From: Melieria omissa
Lineage: Eukaryota; Arthropoda; Insecta; Diptera; Ulidiidae
Direction of reading: 5' to 3'
Length of the DNA stretch: 64,000 bases
NCBI GenBank assembly: GCA_963971225.1
Contig: OZ020269.1
Span: 100,466,405-100,530,404, forward strand
The number at the start of each line of letters is the position of its first letter. Position 1 is the stretch's first letter. The notes beneath the pieces are model-generated. The model saw nothing but the letters and a program-made list of their open reading frames with translations. It was not told the DNA's origin and ran no database searches. A program made the position numbers and the translations under genes. Shown here one piece after another: positions 22,103-33,369 of the stretch.

Positions 22103-22639
22103 TTGAAATTTAAAATGAGTTGTTGTTATAAGTTCTTTTCTTAATCCACTTTCCCTATAGCAATGAAACACGTGTTTCGTTACTTTTTTCACACTTGATC
22201 AGCTTGCTCAAAATATACCGTTAGTAGAAAAAAGTTGTTGTTGTTTTGTTTTAAGGTGACCACGTGGTCGCTAACCTGCATCATTAATTTTTTTTTAACA
22301 CTTACCGTTTTTCGGATTTCCAAAAAATTTTTGCTTCCCTATAACTATGAAACAAAGTGTATATTGTTCTCATATAATTCATCATCATAATTTTTAAATA
22401 CAATTTTTAATTTATTTTTTAAGTTATGTGTGCAGAAAATTTGTTTAACTTAAATTAAAATTAAATTAAATTTTTAAATGTCAATTTTAAATTTTTAATT
22501 TTTTCGTAAATTTTTTCTGCGGCTGTCTGATTGGTTGAGCAATACGTAGGCTGCCTTTTATATTTTTCAATAGGGATGGTCTAGTAAGTTTTTGAAAAAT
22601 CTGAGACTGCCAATGAAAAGTTGGTAATTTTTTATCATA

Positions 22640-23871
22640 AACGTAAACATTTTCCAGCAATAATTTTTTACGACTTCCGAAGTGAATTATCTCAACAACA
22701 GTGCTTCCATCACCTTCATTCGGCATTTGGTGATGAAGCGCCAACCCTCAAAGAAATTTATAACTGGTTTAACGAATCCAAACGTAGTCGCCGTTCGTTC
22801 CAGGACGAATTTCGTTAAGGTCGTCCAAAATCGGTAATTGTACCAGAAACCATCGGTGCTGTGCGTGAACTGATAACGAAAGATTGTCATGTGATATACC
22901 GTGAGATAGAAGCATCCTTGGGCATTAGTTCCACGGCCATGCATTCGATATTGCATGAACATTGAGTTGTCAGAAAGATTTGTTCTCGTTGGATCCCGCA
23001 TAATTTGACAATCGCTCAAAAAAAGGCTCGTGTCGATTGGTGCAAAGATATTATGGAAAAAGTCGATCGCGGTACTTTCGAAGTTTATAAGATCGTGACA
23101 GGTCACGAATTATGGATATATGCTAGTGGCATACTGTCCTCAATCTCTCATACTAAAGCCTTGAGCTCGTATACTTTATCGTATAACAGCTACAAGACTA
23201 GAAGAGCTATACTTGAGTAATACTAAACTAGAGTCTAAGAGTTAGTATTAAGCTAGACGCTAATGCTAGTACATCGAAAAGCAATTTGTATTCAAAATAA
23301 AAATAATAAAAAACTTGTACTTGCTTATGAGCCCGAAAAAAATAGCAATCGACCGTGTGGGTCTTCCAAGACGGTCCAAATCCAACAAACGTAGTTCGGG
23401 CATGCAGCACATCGAAGCAAATAGTCGCCTGTTTCTTTGGCAAAATTGGTCATTTGTGGCTACTGTGCCATTAGAGCAACGTGGAACGGCCAATTCCGAG
23501 TGGTACACAACAATTTGTTTGACAGAAGTGTTCAATAAAATACGGAAAAACAACCGCCGACGCCGAATCATTCTTCACCAGGACAATGCGCGCTCCCACA
23601 CATCGGCCCAAACAAATGCTTAGTTGATCAACCAAAGCATCAATTTAGTGGTGATCTGCCATAGAACTCTGACCCAACACCCAAAGACTTCTTTTTATTC
23701 CCGCATATAAACGATTTTCATCGCCAGAAGATGCTGCTGAAGAATTCAAAAATCATGTTTTGGAGGTGTCTCAATCGGAGTGGAAAAAGTGCTTCGACAA
23801 TTGTTTTGAGTGCATTCAAAAGTGTATAAATCTTCAAGGAGAATACCTTGAAAAGCAATAAAACCATATTT
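22640..23871 (+). pseudogene. Mariner transposase remnant
   Basis: Readable blocks in order are HSAFGDEAPTLKEIYNWFNE (HTH), RPKSVIVPETIGAVRELI, KVDRGTFEVYKIVTGHELWIY, then after the insertion QSTVWVFQDGPNPTNVV, PLEQRGTANSEWYTTICL, RRRRIILHQDNARSHTSAQ, PKDFFLFPHI and SQSEWKKCFDN. There are several stops and frame changes. The first catalytic site reads TGHE where TGDE is expected, so the first Asp is lost. The blocks are those of the mariner group commonly annotated as SETMAR-like in insects. Confidence 0.85.
23125..23325. mobile_element. Unidentified ~200-bp insertion in mariner
   Basis: The transposase codons ATATATGC (23116-23123) and TTATGAGCCC (23325 onward) should be adjacent but are separated by about 200 bp, with TGCT repeated at both joints. 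The insert ends in an A-rich stretch (AAAATAAAAATAATAAAAAA), so a short retroposon is possible. I see no clear pol III boxes. Confidence 0.5.
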
Positions 23872-23929
23872 GATGATAACAAAATGCCTTTTCATCGTTT
23901 TTGAAAAAATATAAAAGGCATCCCTCGTA

Positions 23930-26900
23930 TGTTTTTGCCCAGTATCTATCTATCTTTTGTATCTATCTGCATGACACCTAGAAAAAACATTTAATTTAAA
24001 ATTTCCCATTTTTTAGGTTATGTTTCTGATTTAGGGAATAAAAAGGTCCCTCGAATAATGCTTAGAAATATTTAAAAATATTTAATAATTAATTTATTAA
24101 TTAATTAATATGAAATTTAATCATTTTAATAATATTTTCTTCACATTTTTTCCCAACTGCGTAATGCTTAAAAAAAATAAAACATAATTTTAAATAAAAT
24201 TTTTTACTTATTTTTAGGTTATGTTGGCCGTAAAGTCACCAAATGTTTTCTGTGGCTTTCTGACATAGGTTTTAAAATTATGTATTTGTTCAAAATTTGT
24301 TACTTAGCTGCATGACACCTAGAAAAAATTGTACATAAAGTTCATAAAATATGATAAGTTCATAAACAAAGTTTGAAAAAATTGCATATATTATTAAAAA
24401 CTATATCACAAACAATAATTTTGGCGACTCTACGGCGAACATAACCTAAAAAATAAATTACAAATAATATTAAGTGCTAGAAAAAGCCAAATCCAACAAA
24501 ATTTGTATTGTATTTTTTTAATTATAGTTGGGGTTTCAACCAACGTTTGAACGTTTTTTAAAAAGATTAAAAAAAAATCTCTAAAATTTTTTTAATCTTA
24601 AATTTTAAAAGATGTTTTTTTATTATTATTTGTATATTTTTTTTTATTTTTAATTTTTTATTTAAACATTTTTTTTACTATTATATAGTTTTCACAGAGT
24701 TGTGACATTTTTCTTGCAAACAAAACAAATAAATATCCAAATTTTCCTCATACAAATCGCTTTAAAAGCTATAACAATTACAACAACAACTTTAATTGAC
24801 CATAAAAATTCGTAATTTACCATTCCCGACTATTGAAAGCGAGAATTTAGTTGGGGGTCGCTCGTAAATAAGACAAATGCAAACAAAAACCACAATACGA
24901 AAATTTCAAATTGAATCAAAATGCTATCGTAAAATTGTATGTTAACGTTTGTGTTGGAAATGGCGACCTGCATGGCCAACGGTGGCCACCAAAAATGGTG
25001 TTTATGGTGCAAAAAGTGCGCAAATAATTGGCATCAGACACCAGCAAACAGTCGCGTGCAATAAAGTTTACAACAAAAATGCAATCAATAACAACAACAA
25101 CAAGCAAGTACTATTCGTAGTACTGGCCATGGCTGGAAAAGGCGAATGAAGATAGCGCAGGCGCACGGGTTGGCGTTGGTGGCAGTCGGCTGCACGTTGC
25201 CAGCAAAAACATACTTGCAACATGTGTGCGTCGACTGGCAGCAATTTGCCAACAGACAGACACATACACAGACACTTGAATCATAGCGTAGACAGCGGGA
25301 CAGACATGCAGGCAGACAGACAGATAGCTGTAGCGAAGAAGCGTTAAAAATGGTCTAATGGCCGCAACCAATGTGGGAAATTCGCATTTATTTGGTGCGC
25401 TTTGGGCCTCGAGGCTCGTCCACCAGACAGCAGATAGTAAACTGCAGCCAGCTGTTTGTTTCCTTCAATGACGACCCACCGACACACTTACCGACTGGTC
25501 GCACTGTCTCACTGCGTTTCGTTTTCTAAATTGTAACAATTTTCATTTTTCACTTAATTTAATATTTTTCGTTTGTGTGTGTGTGTGTGTGCAGCTTTTG
25601 GCCAATCTTCTTACGTCAGCGTGTGTTGTTGTTGTTGTTTTTGTTGCGCATTATTTTGTTATTGCATCAAAATGTGTCAAAAATCGTGAGCATTGCCGTG
25701 CAGCATCGTCGCGACAGCGACAAATCGTTGCCAGACATGCAGATCTACAGCTGCGAGGGATGCACATGCTACAATAACAATAACAACAACAACAATAACA
25801 ACGACAGCAATAACAACTGCTATTTAGACAAAAATCAGTTACAGATCTAAACGCAGTTGCAACAATGCCGCGGGCGGTGATTGCAATTGCAGCTTCTTCA
25901 CCAGCCGCGCGACATGTGCGGAGCGCATCGAATGCAATTCACCAGCGCAGTCAGCAGTCAGCAGCCACCAATGCACAGCAAGCAAAAACAACAACTTGTT
26001 TAGGAAGTGAATTCTGCACTGATTTATGGCGAAATATTTTCGTTTTGTTTTGCTTTCAAAATTCAAAATCATTCATACAAAACCTAATGACAGGGGAAAG
26101 GATAATATTTTGTTGTTGTTTGCCCAGTTTTGAGCTATTATTAGGTATCAATAATGCAGCAGAAGGATAGAAAAATTGTGCCAACATTATTCATGCAAAA
26201 TACTGACAGGCGCTGCGACGCGCAATCATGGACCATCACTCATACTCATCAGTATTGAAAAGTGCTTATGTGCCATCAATTAACTGTAGTTTGCGGTGAA
26301 TTATGCAAAGAAATTATGTGAGAGTGAGTGGGAGTGATGAGTATTTAAAAGTAAAGCGGAAGTGTGAATATTTTGTTAGTTGTAGATGGCAACACTGGTG
26401 CAGAGTAGTGGATTATTATTTCTTTATTAAATTTACAGCCCTATTTTGGCGAAAGTCTGACTTGTTAGATTTTTGATCAGAATTTTTTGTTAGCCTATTC
26501 TTACGCAAATCTGACCATCAGAAAGCTATAAAATTTCACCACAGCGAGTTGAAAAGTTATGTTTGTTTTGGTTTCACTGTGAATGGCAAATTAGTAGATA
26601 AGAAGAAGAGAGAGAGAAGCTGCGAAATTTGAACAGTTGGAAATAAATTCAATTAAAATGTCCACTAGGAAGTATGAATTCTTTACAAATTCCACTGGTT
26701 TGATGGTTACATGTTTATTATGTCTCAAGATTTCAACGAACTACGCAGGAGCAGCTGGAATTTTTGAGGAACAGTTCCGAGCTGCAAGCTGAGGAAAACA
26801 GCTCCAATGCACCGCGCATTGTCGATTTATCAAAAATTATTCCCGGAAAGAGCGGTTTTGCAAAACGAAAATTTTGAACGAAAATGCTTTACTGCATAGC

Positions 26901-27239
26901 AAAAGGGTGGCTTTCGTCGCATAAGGTCCTCAAGAGCCTTCTCCTCTTCACAATTTCATTTTTTGTAGCCAGAGCAATAGAACGCGCTAATAATGTTCCA
27001 TTGCAAACACCGAAATATGCTGAAATGTTTCAAAATTTTTAACTTCAATTGCTTTTTTGCAAGTATTTTTTGCGCTTGTCAGCTCCTTCCTTCACTCTGA
27101 CAAGTGTTAGATAAACAGCTTTTCAAAAATGGTCAGAATACGAATACGTCATTGTTTGCCCTGACTGACTGACTACTGACTGATTTTATCAGTAAAAAAT
27201 TTGAACTGTAGGTGCATCATGAAAAATGAACCTCCGCTT
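23930..27239. other. AT-rich spacer, no gene seen
   Basis: TGCATGACACCTAGAAAAAA recurs at about 23969 and 24310. AGGTTATGTT occurs near 24016 and 24219, with its complement near 24437, hinting at an unresolved old repeat. There is a (TG)n run at 25574-25592 and a CAA/AAT tract at 25775-25815. No gene is supported. Confidence 0.45.
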
Positions 27240-29215
27240 AGGAGAGATTTTTTAAATTTGGGTCTAAAAGGGCAAAACATGGGTTAAGGTGTTGTATGAA
27301 AAAATGCGATTTAATGAGCCAATTGATTCAAATTTGGTGAAAGCACTTTAAATAACAAATAATTCGACACGTATTTTATACTTTTTCGAAAATAAAAAAC
27401 TAACCGGAATGAAACAAGGATAAAGACTCTTATGCGGAAAGACCACGCAAACCCCCTGTAGAAACTCGATTGGTCTATTGACCTCAAAGTTGGTGAAAAC
27501 ACTTGAAAAATAAAATAATTAAATAATACAAAAATAATTTGACACGTTTTTGTAATTTTTCAGAAAATCAAAACTTAAAGGATCGAACTAAGGGTAAAGA
27601 GAGGATTCCCTTCAATACCAGCTGTCACATCTGTGAAAACCCGAACGAGAAGGAAACCGTCCATCACTATCTCTGCGCCTGTCCGGCCTTGTCAAGAAGG
27701 AGATGGAAAACGATGGGAAAACCAACATTCCAAGAATTTCGAAGAGATAGCGAAGTGCACCATACACTCGCTACTCTCTTTCATCAACCTCACGGATTGG
27801 ATATAGGATATCCATTGCAAACATCAGTATACCATAAAGTATCTACCGGGAATAGTGGTAACAAAACGGCGCCAACGCGCTAATTGAATGTTCATGTTAA
27901 TGTAACATCGCCACTGGAACCAACCAACCAACCAAGGGTTAAGAGTTCGTATTAAGAAATATGATTTTTTACGCCTTTTGATTTCAAACTTAGTGAAAGT
28001 ACTCTTGGTGAGAAATAACTTGACAAGTGTTTTTTTATTTTTCGAAAATAAAAATCTGACGGTGTCATCGATGTGTTAAGAGTTTGTATGAAGAAACTGT
28101 GAAAAAACATTAATTAATAGGTCTATTGACTTCAAGCTTGGTGAAAGTGCTCTTAGGCAGAAATAAGTAAGACGTGTTTTTTTTTTATTTTTTCGAAAAT
28201 CGAAACTTAAAGGGGTGAACCAAGGGTTAAAAGATTGTATGAAGAAAGATGATTTTTTGGGCCTTTTCACTTCAAACTTAGTGAAAACACTTAATATGTG
28301 AAATAATTCGATACGTGTTTTTAATTTTTTCAAAAATTAAAATCTGAAGAGATCAACCATAGATTGAGAATTTTTTGGGGAAACTGTGAAGAAACCTGAA
28401 TTAATGGGCCCATTGACTTCAAGCATAGTTGAAGTACTCTTAGTAAGAAATAATGCGATACGTGTTTTTAATTTTTTCGAAAATCAAAATCTAACAGGGT
28501 CAACAATGGGTTAACAGTTTTTATGCAGAAATAAGATTTTATGGGCCTTTTGACTTCAAACATAGTGAAATTATTTAACATTTGAAATAATCTGATACAA
28601 GTTTTATACTTTTTTGAAAATCGAAATCTGACGGGGTCAAGACGGGTTAAAAATATGAATTAATGGGCCATTGACGTCAGGCATAGTTGAAGTACTCTTA
28701 GTAAGAAATAATTCGACACGTGTTTTTTATTTTTGCGAAAATAAATATCTGACGGGTTCAACAATGGGTTAAAAGTTTCAATGAAGAAACATGATTTTTT
28801 GGACTTTTTGATTTTAAACTGAGTCAAAGTGCTGTGAAATAAATCGATATTTTTTTTTTAGTTTTTCAGAAATTAAAATCTAAGAGAATCAACAATGGGT
28901 TAAAAGTTTGTATGAAGAAACATGATTTTATGAGCCTTTTGATTTCAATCTTGGTGAGATATTCTTAATGGATAATAATTTCACACTTGTTTTTTTCTAA
29001 AATAAAAATCTGACGGGGTCAACGATGGGTTAAGAGTATTTGGAAACATGACTTAATGCACCAATTGACTTTAAATTTGGAGAAAGCACTTCAAATCAGA
29101 AATAATAAGATTAGTATTTTTTTTATAAATATTGACGGGATCAACAAAGGGTTAAGAAGAACTTGATTTATTGGCCTCAATGACTTTAAACTTGAGAGCA
29201 AAGCTGGGGGCTGTT
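27240..29215. repeat. ~140-bp tandem array, about 11 diverged units
   Basis: Units share GGGTTAA(A/G)AGTTTGTATGAAG, a TTTTGACTTCAAACTTAGTG block, AAATAATTCGACACGTG and CGAAAATCAAAATCTGACGG. Unit starts (GGGTTAA) near 28228, 28365, 28507, 28645, 28767, 28890 and 29025 give a 120-145 bp spacing. The units are much diverged and non-coding. A LINE end interrupts one unit at 27602-27933. Confidence 0.85.
27602..27933 (+). mobile_element. 5'-truncated LINE end inside the array
   Basis: It encodes FNTSCHICENPNEKETVHHY, then LCACPALSRRRWKTMGKPTF: the C-terminal CxxC...H...C knuckle and ACPALSRRR block of a non-LTR ORF2. It ends in an (ACCA)n-like tail. It is flanked by a 12-bp direct repeat with one mismatch (AAGGGTAAAGAG at 27590-27601, AAGGGTTAAGAG at 27934-27945), which is a plausible target site duplication within an array unit. 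Only the last ~95 codons remain. Confidence 0.8.
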
Positions 29216-29223
29216 AGTAACTT

Positions 29224-29281
29224 ATAAAAGAATAAAAGAAAAAGAAGAAGAAAAGAAGAAGAAGAAAAGAAGAAGAAGAAT
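29224..29281 (+). repeat. (AAG)n microsatellite
   Basis: AAGAAGAAG-type run of about 55 bp with minor interruptions, just beyond the ~140-bp array. Confidence 0.85.
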
Positions 29282-29524
29282 ACAAGAATTCACTATTTTG
29301 TTACTTCAGAAATGTCATCCCAGTGAACAAAAGTGTTGCAAAAAGGCCTTCGATTGAAACTGTTCTATTCTATTCCATGAATACTAGAAGATTTGTAAAA
29401 GAATATCAATATGAACAGAACTTGCGGTTCTTTGCAGCCTGATTGGATTTTTTATTTTTTCCACTTTGATGATTCAACGACATAAAAAACGAAGACATGT
29501 AGTCACATACACAATTGAACTAAC

Positions 29525-29713
29525 CTAACCTAATGAAAAGTAACCTGTCCCATTCCCATCAAAATACTTATTGGCCGCATTGAATGTTTCTGCATGGTAA
29601 TTTAAAGCCTCAGGAAATTTCTCAACAATTTTCTTTTGACATTCAACTTCGTATTGACGCCAATGACTGTGCAAGTGTTGCTCCGCTTCACTTTTGTTAC
29701 ACAATACATACAA
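29525..29713 (-). other. Possible lone exon or gene fragment
   Basis: The minus strand has an open stretch of about 60 codons with balanced, non-repetitive composition (NKSEAEQHLHSHWRQYEVEC through AANKYFDGNGTGYF). Just upstream in the same frame, but across a TGA, is a strongly hydrophobic run (YLLLVALLLVFFFGFVAFAY) like a membrane anchor. A possible splice donor (CAG-GTTACT) ends it. I do not recognise the family, no Met starts the hydrophobic run, and no partner exon is found. It could be a decayed gene copy. Confidence 0.25.
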
Positions 29714-29719
29714 GAAAAA

Positions 29720-32700
29720 ATTTCATTTGAAGTATGCGAAAGCGACAAAACCAAAGAAGAACACCAACAACAATGCTACCAGTAAAAGATATAGAAAAAA
29801 TACAAAAATAATATGAAAATAAAGTCAATAACGGTCGTAATTGTTGCATGAAATATAAAACGCTTAAAAATTAGTAAAACTAATGGTAAATCTAAATAAA
29901 TAAATTTGACAATATTATTTAACAAACACTCATAGATTCATCAACGTAGAAGCATACATTATGTACGAAAGTAAGACATATGTACACTAATGCCAATGCG
30001 TACAGTTCAATAAAATCAAATTCGAACCTGCAGCCGTACTTGCGTTGAATTCGATTGCAGTTATAAACAAGCAAAATACTAGGAAAAAAAAAATTTAAAA
30101 ATCAACAGCAAACTAATTCACACCAAAACCTTGAATTTAATGCCAAACCGTATTGGCGCTGTCTGCGTTGTGGGTATTTTTGAAATTCGAATCCAAAAAT
30201 GAAAAAGAAAACCACGTTTTTTTGCATGTTGTTGCAATTTTTGAAAAGCATCCAAAATTACTGTGTCGAGTACTTGACTTATAAAAATGGCAACAACAAC
30301 AACAAAACTATAACAAACCAATGGCAAAAGCAAAAAATCAAAATCCAAAAATTATTACCAAATCGACGTACCGTTACAAATGGTATTTGTTATCGTATTT
30401 GCGGTTTTTAAGCTGATTTTAATTTGGTTTTGTTTTTTATGTGATTATTTGACTTTTGGCTAACGAAAGCTGTAATTGTAATAAACTCTGAACAATAAAC
30501 GAAAGACGAGTGGCAGACAAGTTTTGTGGTAATGGCTTTATAGCTTTAAATAAACCACAGGATTACACTTAAATTTGCCATTCAAAAAAATTGCATACTT
30601 TTCAATGTTAATTTGGTGATTCGAAGGGTTACAAGCGAGAAATAAAATTTAAAATATTTTAAGAAGCATTTTAAAATATAATGTTTTAGGAGTTAAAAAA
30701 AGTTATAATAAAATTTAGTACTTTATACTGAAGATAAAGATATACAATTTTTTTTCTGTTCGTTGCTCATTTTAATTGTATGAACTGAAAAGATTACAGC
30801 AAAAAATCCTATTCTGTGTTAACATTTTGCCAGTAATTCGCTGAGCTCTTCAGGAATTTACAAAAAGCTTAAACTACTTTAACAGCTCGTCCCGAAGTAT
30901 TGATCGAAAGGGAGCGCAAAAATATTGAACAGTGTTTTTTAAGTGTTTGAAGTTTTGTTTGAATCTATGAAGAGCTCAGCGATTTATTCAAAAATTTCGG
31001 AAGAAAGTAAATTTTTTCGCTTTCACTTGTGTTCTTTTCAGTCCACACAATCGAAATTAATGTTTACTGAAAAACAATTTTATGATTGCAACAAAGATAT
31101 TACAATAACTACATATATGTATTGTATTGTATTATATTTGACTGGAAATTTATACATGGTTGGTTGATTCGTTCAAGTGGCTATGTACCGACATTCAATT
31201 AGCGAGTTGGCCCCGTTTTGTTACTTAGCTTTGTGACTTTGTGACAGCTGTTAGACTTTGTGACTTCTATATCCACTTCGAAAGTTTGATGAAGGCCAGT
31301 AGCAAGTTCACAGCACACTATCCCTTTTTCTCCACTATTTTAATTCTTGATAAAGCCGAGCAGGCTCAGAGTAATGCACGGTTTCTTTGTCGTTTGAAAT
31401 CTCACAGCTATGACAGCTGGTACAAATGGGATGCCGATTTTAGCTGTGTGCTCTACACCTATGTGACCTATGCTGAACAAAGTTAATCTTGCTACATCCG
31501 GGCGACCTTTACTCAAGAGCTTTGAGGTACTGTTCCTGTTACATGTTGACCAAAGTGTAAAATTTTGACCTACGTAATGCAATTTTTTGTCTATTCTCTC
31601 ATTTGGCAAAAAAGATTTTGGTCATTGCTCTAAAGAAGATGAAACGGTGATTGATCTATTGTGACAGGGTATGTTTTAGGCCAGAAGAAGACCTAGAATC
31701 TTTGGCTTGAGATTCCTTTAAAATCTAACATATTTGATCATCCATAAGTTAAATAAATAATAATAAAAAATTATCTGTGGAAGCCATTGTTTCTAATTGT
31801 TATATAGCAATAAACTATTATCTGTGGTTATGTGAACTTTTCATTTGTTCTTTAATTAGGAAATAAGTCTGGCCGAAAATTTTAGGTTACCTCCTAAATC
31901 AATCCGCCAATCAGTTTCAAGTTGAAATGCATAAACAAAGTTTTGAAATTTTATCCCCATTTGGAAAATTATTATGGCATTTCATGAATGGTTTATGAAT
32001 GAATAGGTCTAGCCAAATCTATATGTAAGAGATATGAGTTAGTGATGAAATAATGGGTTCTCAATACTTCACAATCTCTAAAATTACAAAGTTTGATGAA
32101 AATGACCCACACAAATGGGGAGTTGAATTTACGTTTTTATACGTTTTACAGATCCTAGTCCAGCTATGAATCGAGATGCTTATTGATAAACTTAAAATTC
32201 TTGCAAAGTAGGAGAAAAATCCTGTGTTTGTCTATTGTACTCCGTGCTGTTTTTGATTATCCCGCACTCCTTGAAAATATTTTCCTTAATATTCCATCCA
32301 GATCTCTTCGTTGCCATTTGCAGAGCCTTCATTAAGTTCAATAAAATCTCGAAAAATGTCGAGATTGATTTTTTATTTTCAAAAAATCCTTTTCCAATTG
32401 CATTTTCAATTCATACATTTAAAATGAGTTCAACTTAGCCTAAAAGAATGTTTACTGTATTTTCTGGCTAAGTAAATAAAAAATACATACATAAATAAAT
32501 AAATACATAAATAAATATATAAATCAATAATTAAATAAATAGATAAAAATACCATTGCATTGAGGTAAAAGTTTACAAAAGTGTTAGGAAATTCGGTTAG
32601 TGTTAGAATTTTAACATCTATGACTGACACCCACTAATTTTCGATTGTGAACATTTCATTCAAGCAAACTTATATCCAATCTTTAACCCTTAGAAGAGCT

Positions 32701-32735
32701 TCGATATAAAAATATGTTTTTTTGTTGTTACTAAA
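29720..32735. other. AT-rich spacer, no gene seen
   Basis: No supported gene. A short inverted pair (GCTGAGCTCTTC near 30840, GAAGAGCTCAGC near 30968) is the only local structure I noticed. Confidence 0.5.
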
Positions 32736-32742
32736 TGAGCTA

Positions 32743-33360
32743 AATTTAAGACAGATTCCATCTATTTTCTCTTCCAAATGATTCTTTCGCAGATACATAT
32801 CTACTGTCTTTCTCAATTCCAAATGAAGCTGCCTTACAAAACTGGCTATTTTCCATAAACTTCATATCATACGTTCTGCCCCATCAACTTCATCTTCAAC
32901 CATTAGTAGGGCTCCCGTACATTGTCCCCAGATACATCAATTGTAAGACAGATTCCCATTTCAGCTCTCTACCAAACGATTCTTCAAAAGATACCTATCC
33001 TCTTTTTCAACTCTGAATGAAGCTGCCTTACGAAACTGGCTTCCCAAAGGGACATTGTTAGATTTGAAGCTCTTGTTCTCATTCGTGTGTTCTTTTATTG
33101 TTTCCTATAATCAGTAAGATCTATATGTTCATTGGCTTATTAACCCTTTCCGTCATGAAAATAAACCCGTTCTGTATGAATTATATGGGCTGTAGTCCAT
33201 AAATAAATCCAATAAATCCAATAAATAAATAAATGAATAAATTTTCTATTAATTCCAAATTATACGTCTTGCCCCATCAACTTCATATTCAACCTTTAGT
33301 GGAGCTCTCATACGTTGCCTCAGATGATCTTTATTGAAAGACTCAGAATCCAACAACTTC
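32743..33360. repeat. ~200-bp tandem repeat, 3 units, interrupted
   Basis: The unit begins AAGACAGATTCC, contains AATGAAGCTGCCTTAC and CCCCATCAACTTCAT, and recurs from 32743 and 32945. A third partial unit (TGCCCCATCAACTTCATATT) lies at about 33272-33345, after roughly 190 bp of unrelated AT-rich DNA (33058-33246). That insert contains TTAACCCTTTCCGTCATG, a possible lone end of a TTAA element. Confidence 0.65.
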
Positions 33361-33369
33361 GACTCTTCG

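Larger units (their letters stand above)
20274..22368 (+). mobile_element. Tc3-type element as a 2.1-kb foldback
   Basis: The arms 20274-20974 and 21668-22368 are reverse complements over 701 bp without gaps (every pair of positions sums to 42642). I see about four mismatches by eye. The 693-bp centre holds the 5' part of an intact transposase gene. The right arm holds the 3' half of the gene and the natural right end. The left arm is an inverted copy of that half and replaces the normal left end. C. elegans Tc3 is known to have long (~460 bp) terminal repeats, but here the repeat reaches into the coding exon, so it must have been extended by a later event. Target duplication is unclear: left flank TA, right flank TC. 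Confidence 0.9.
22545..23927 (+). mobile_element. Decayed mariner with internal insertion
   Basis: Imperfect inverted ends (left CGTAGGCTGCCTTTTATATT, right complement CGAGGGATGCCTTTTATATT) are each flanked by TA (22543-22544 and 23928-23929). The 1383-bp span includes about 200 bp of foreign DNA near 23125-23325. Confidence 0.85.

Noticed and set aside
23969..24455. Possible MITE with AGGTTATGTT inverted motifs
   Set aside because: Motifs are short and in AT-rich DNA; no clean ends or target duplication found.
26640..26880. Possible coding stretch starting MSTRKYEFF
   Set aside because: Breaks after about 45 codons and has no recognisable motif.
33140..33165. TTAACCCTTTCC as a full TTAA element
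   Set aside because: No matching inverted end nearby, so only a possible remnant.
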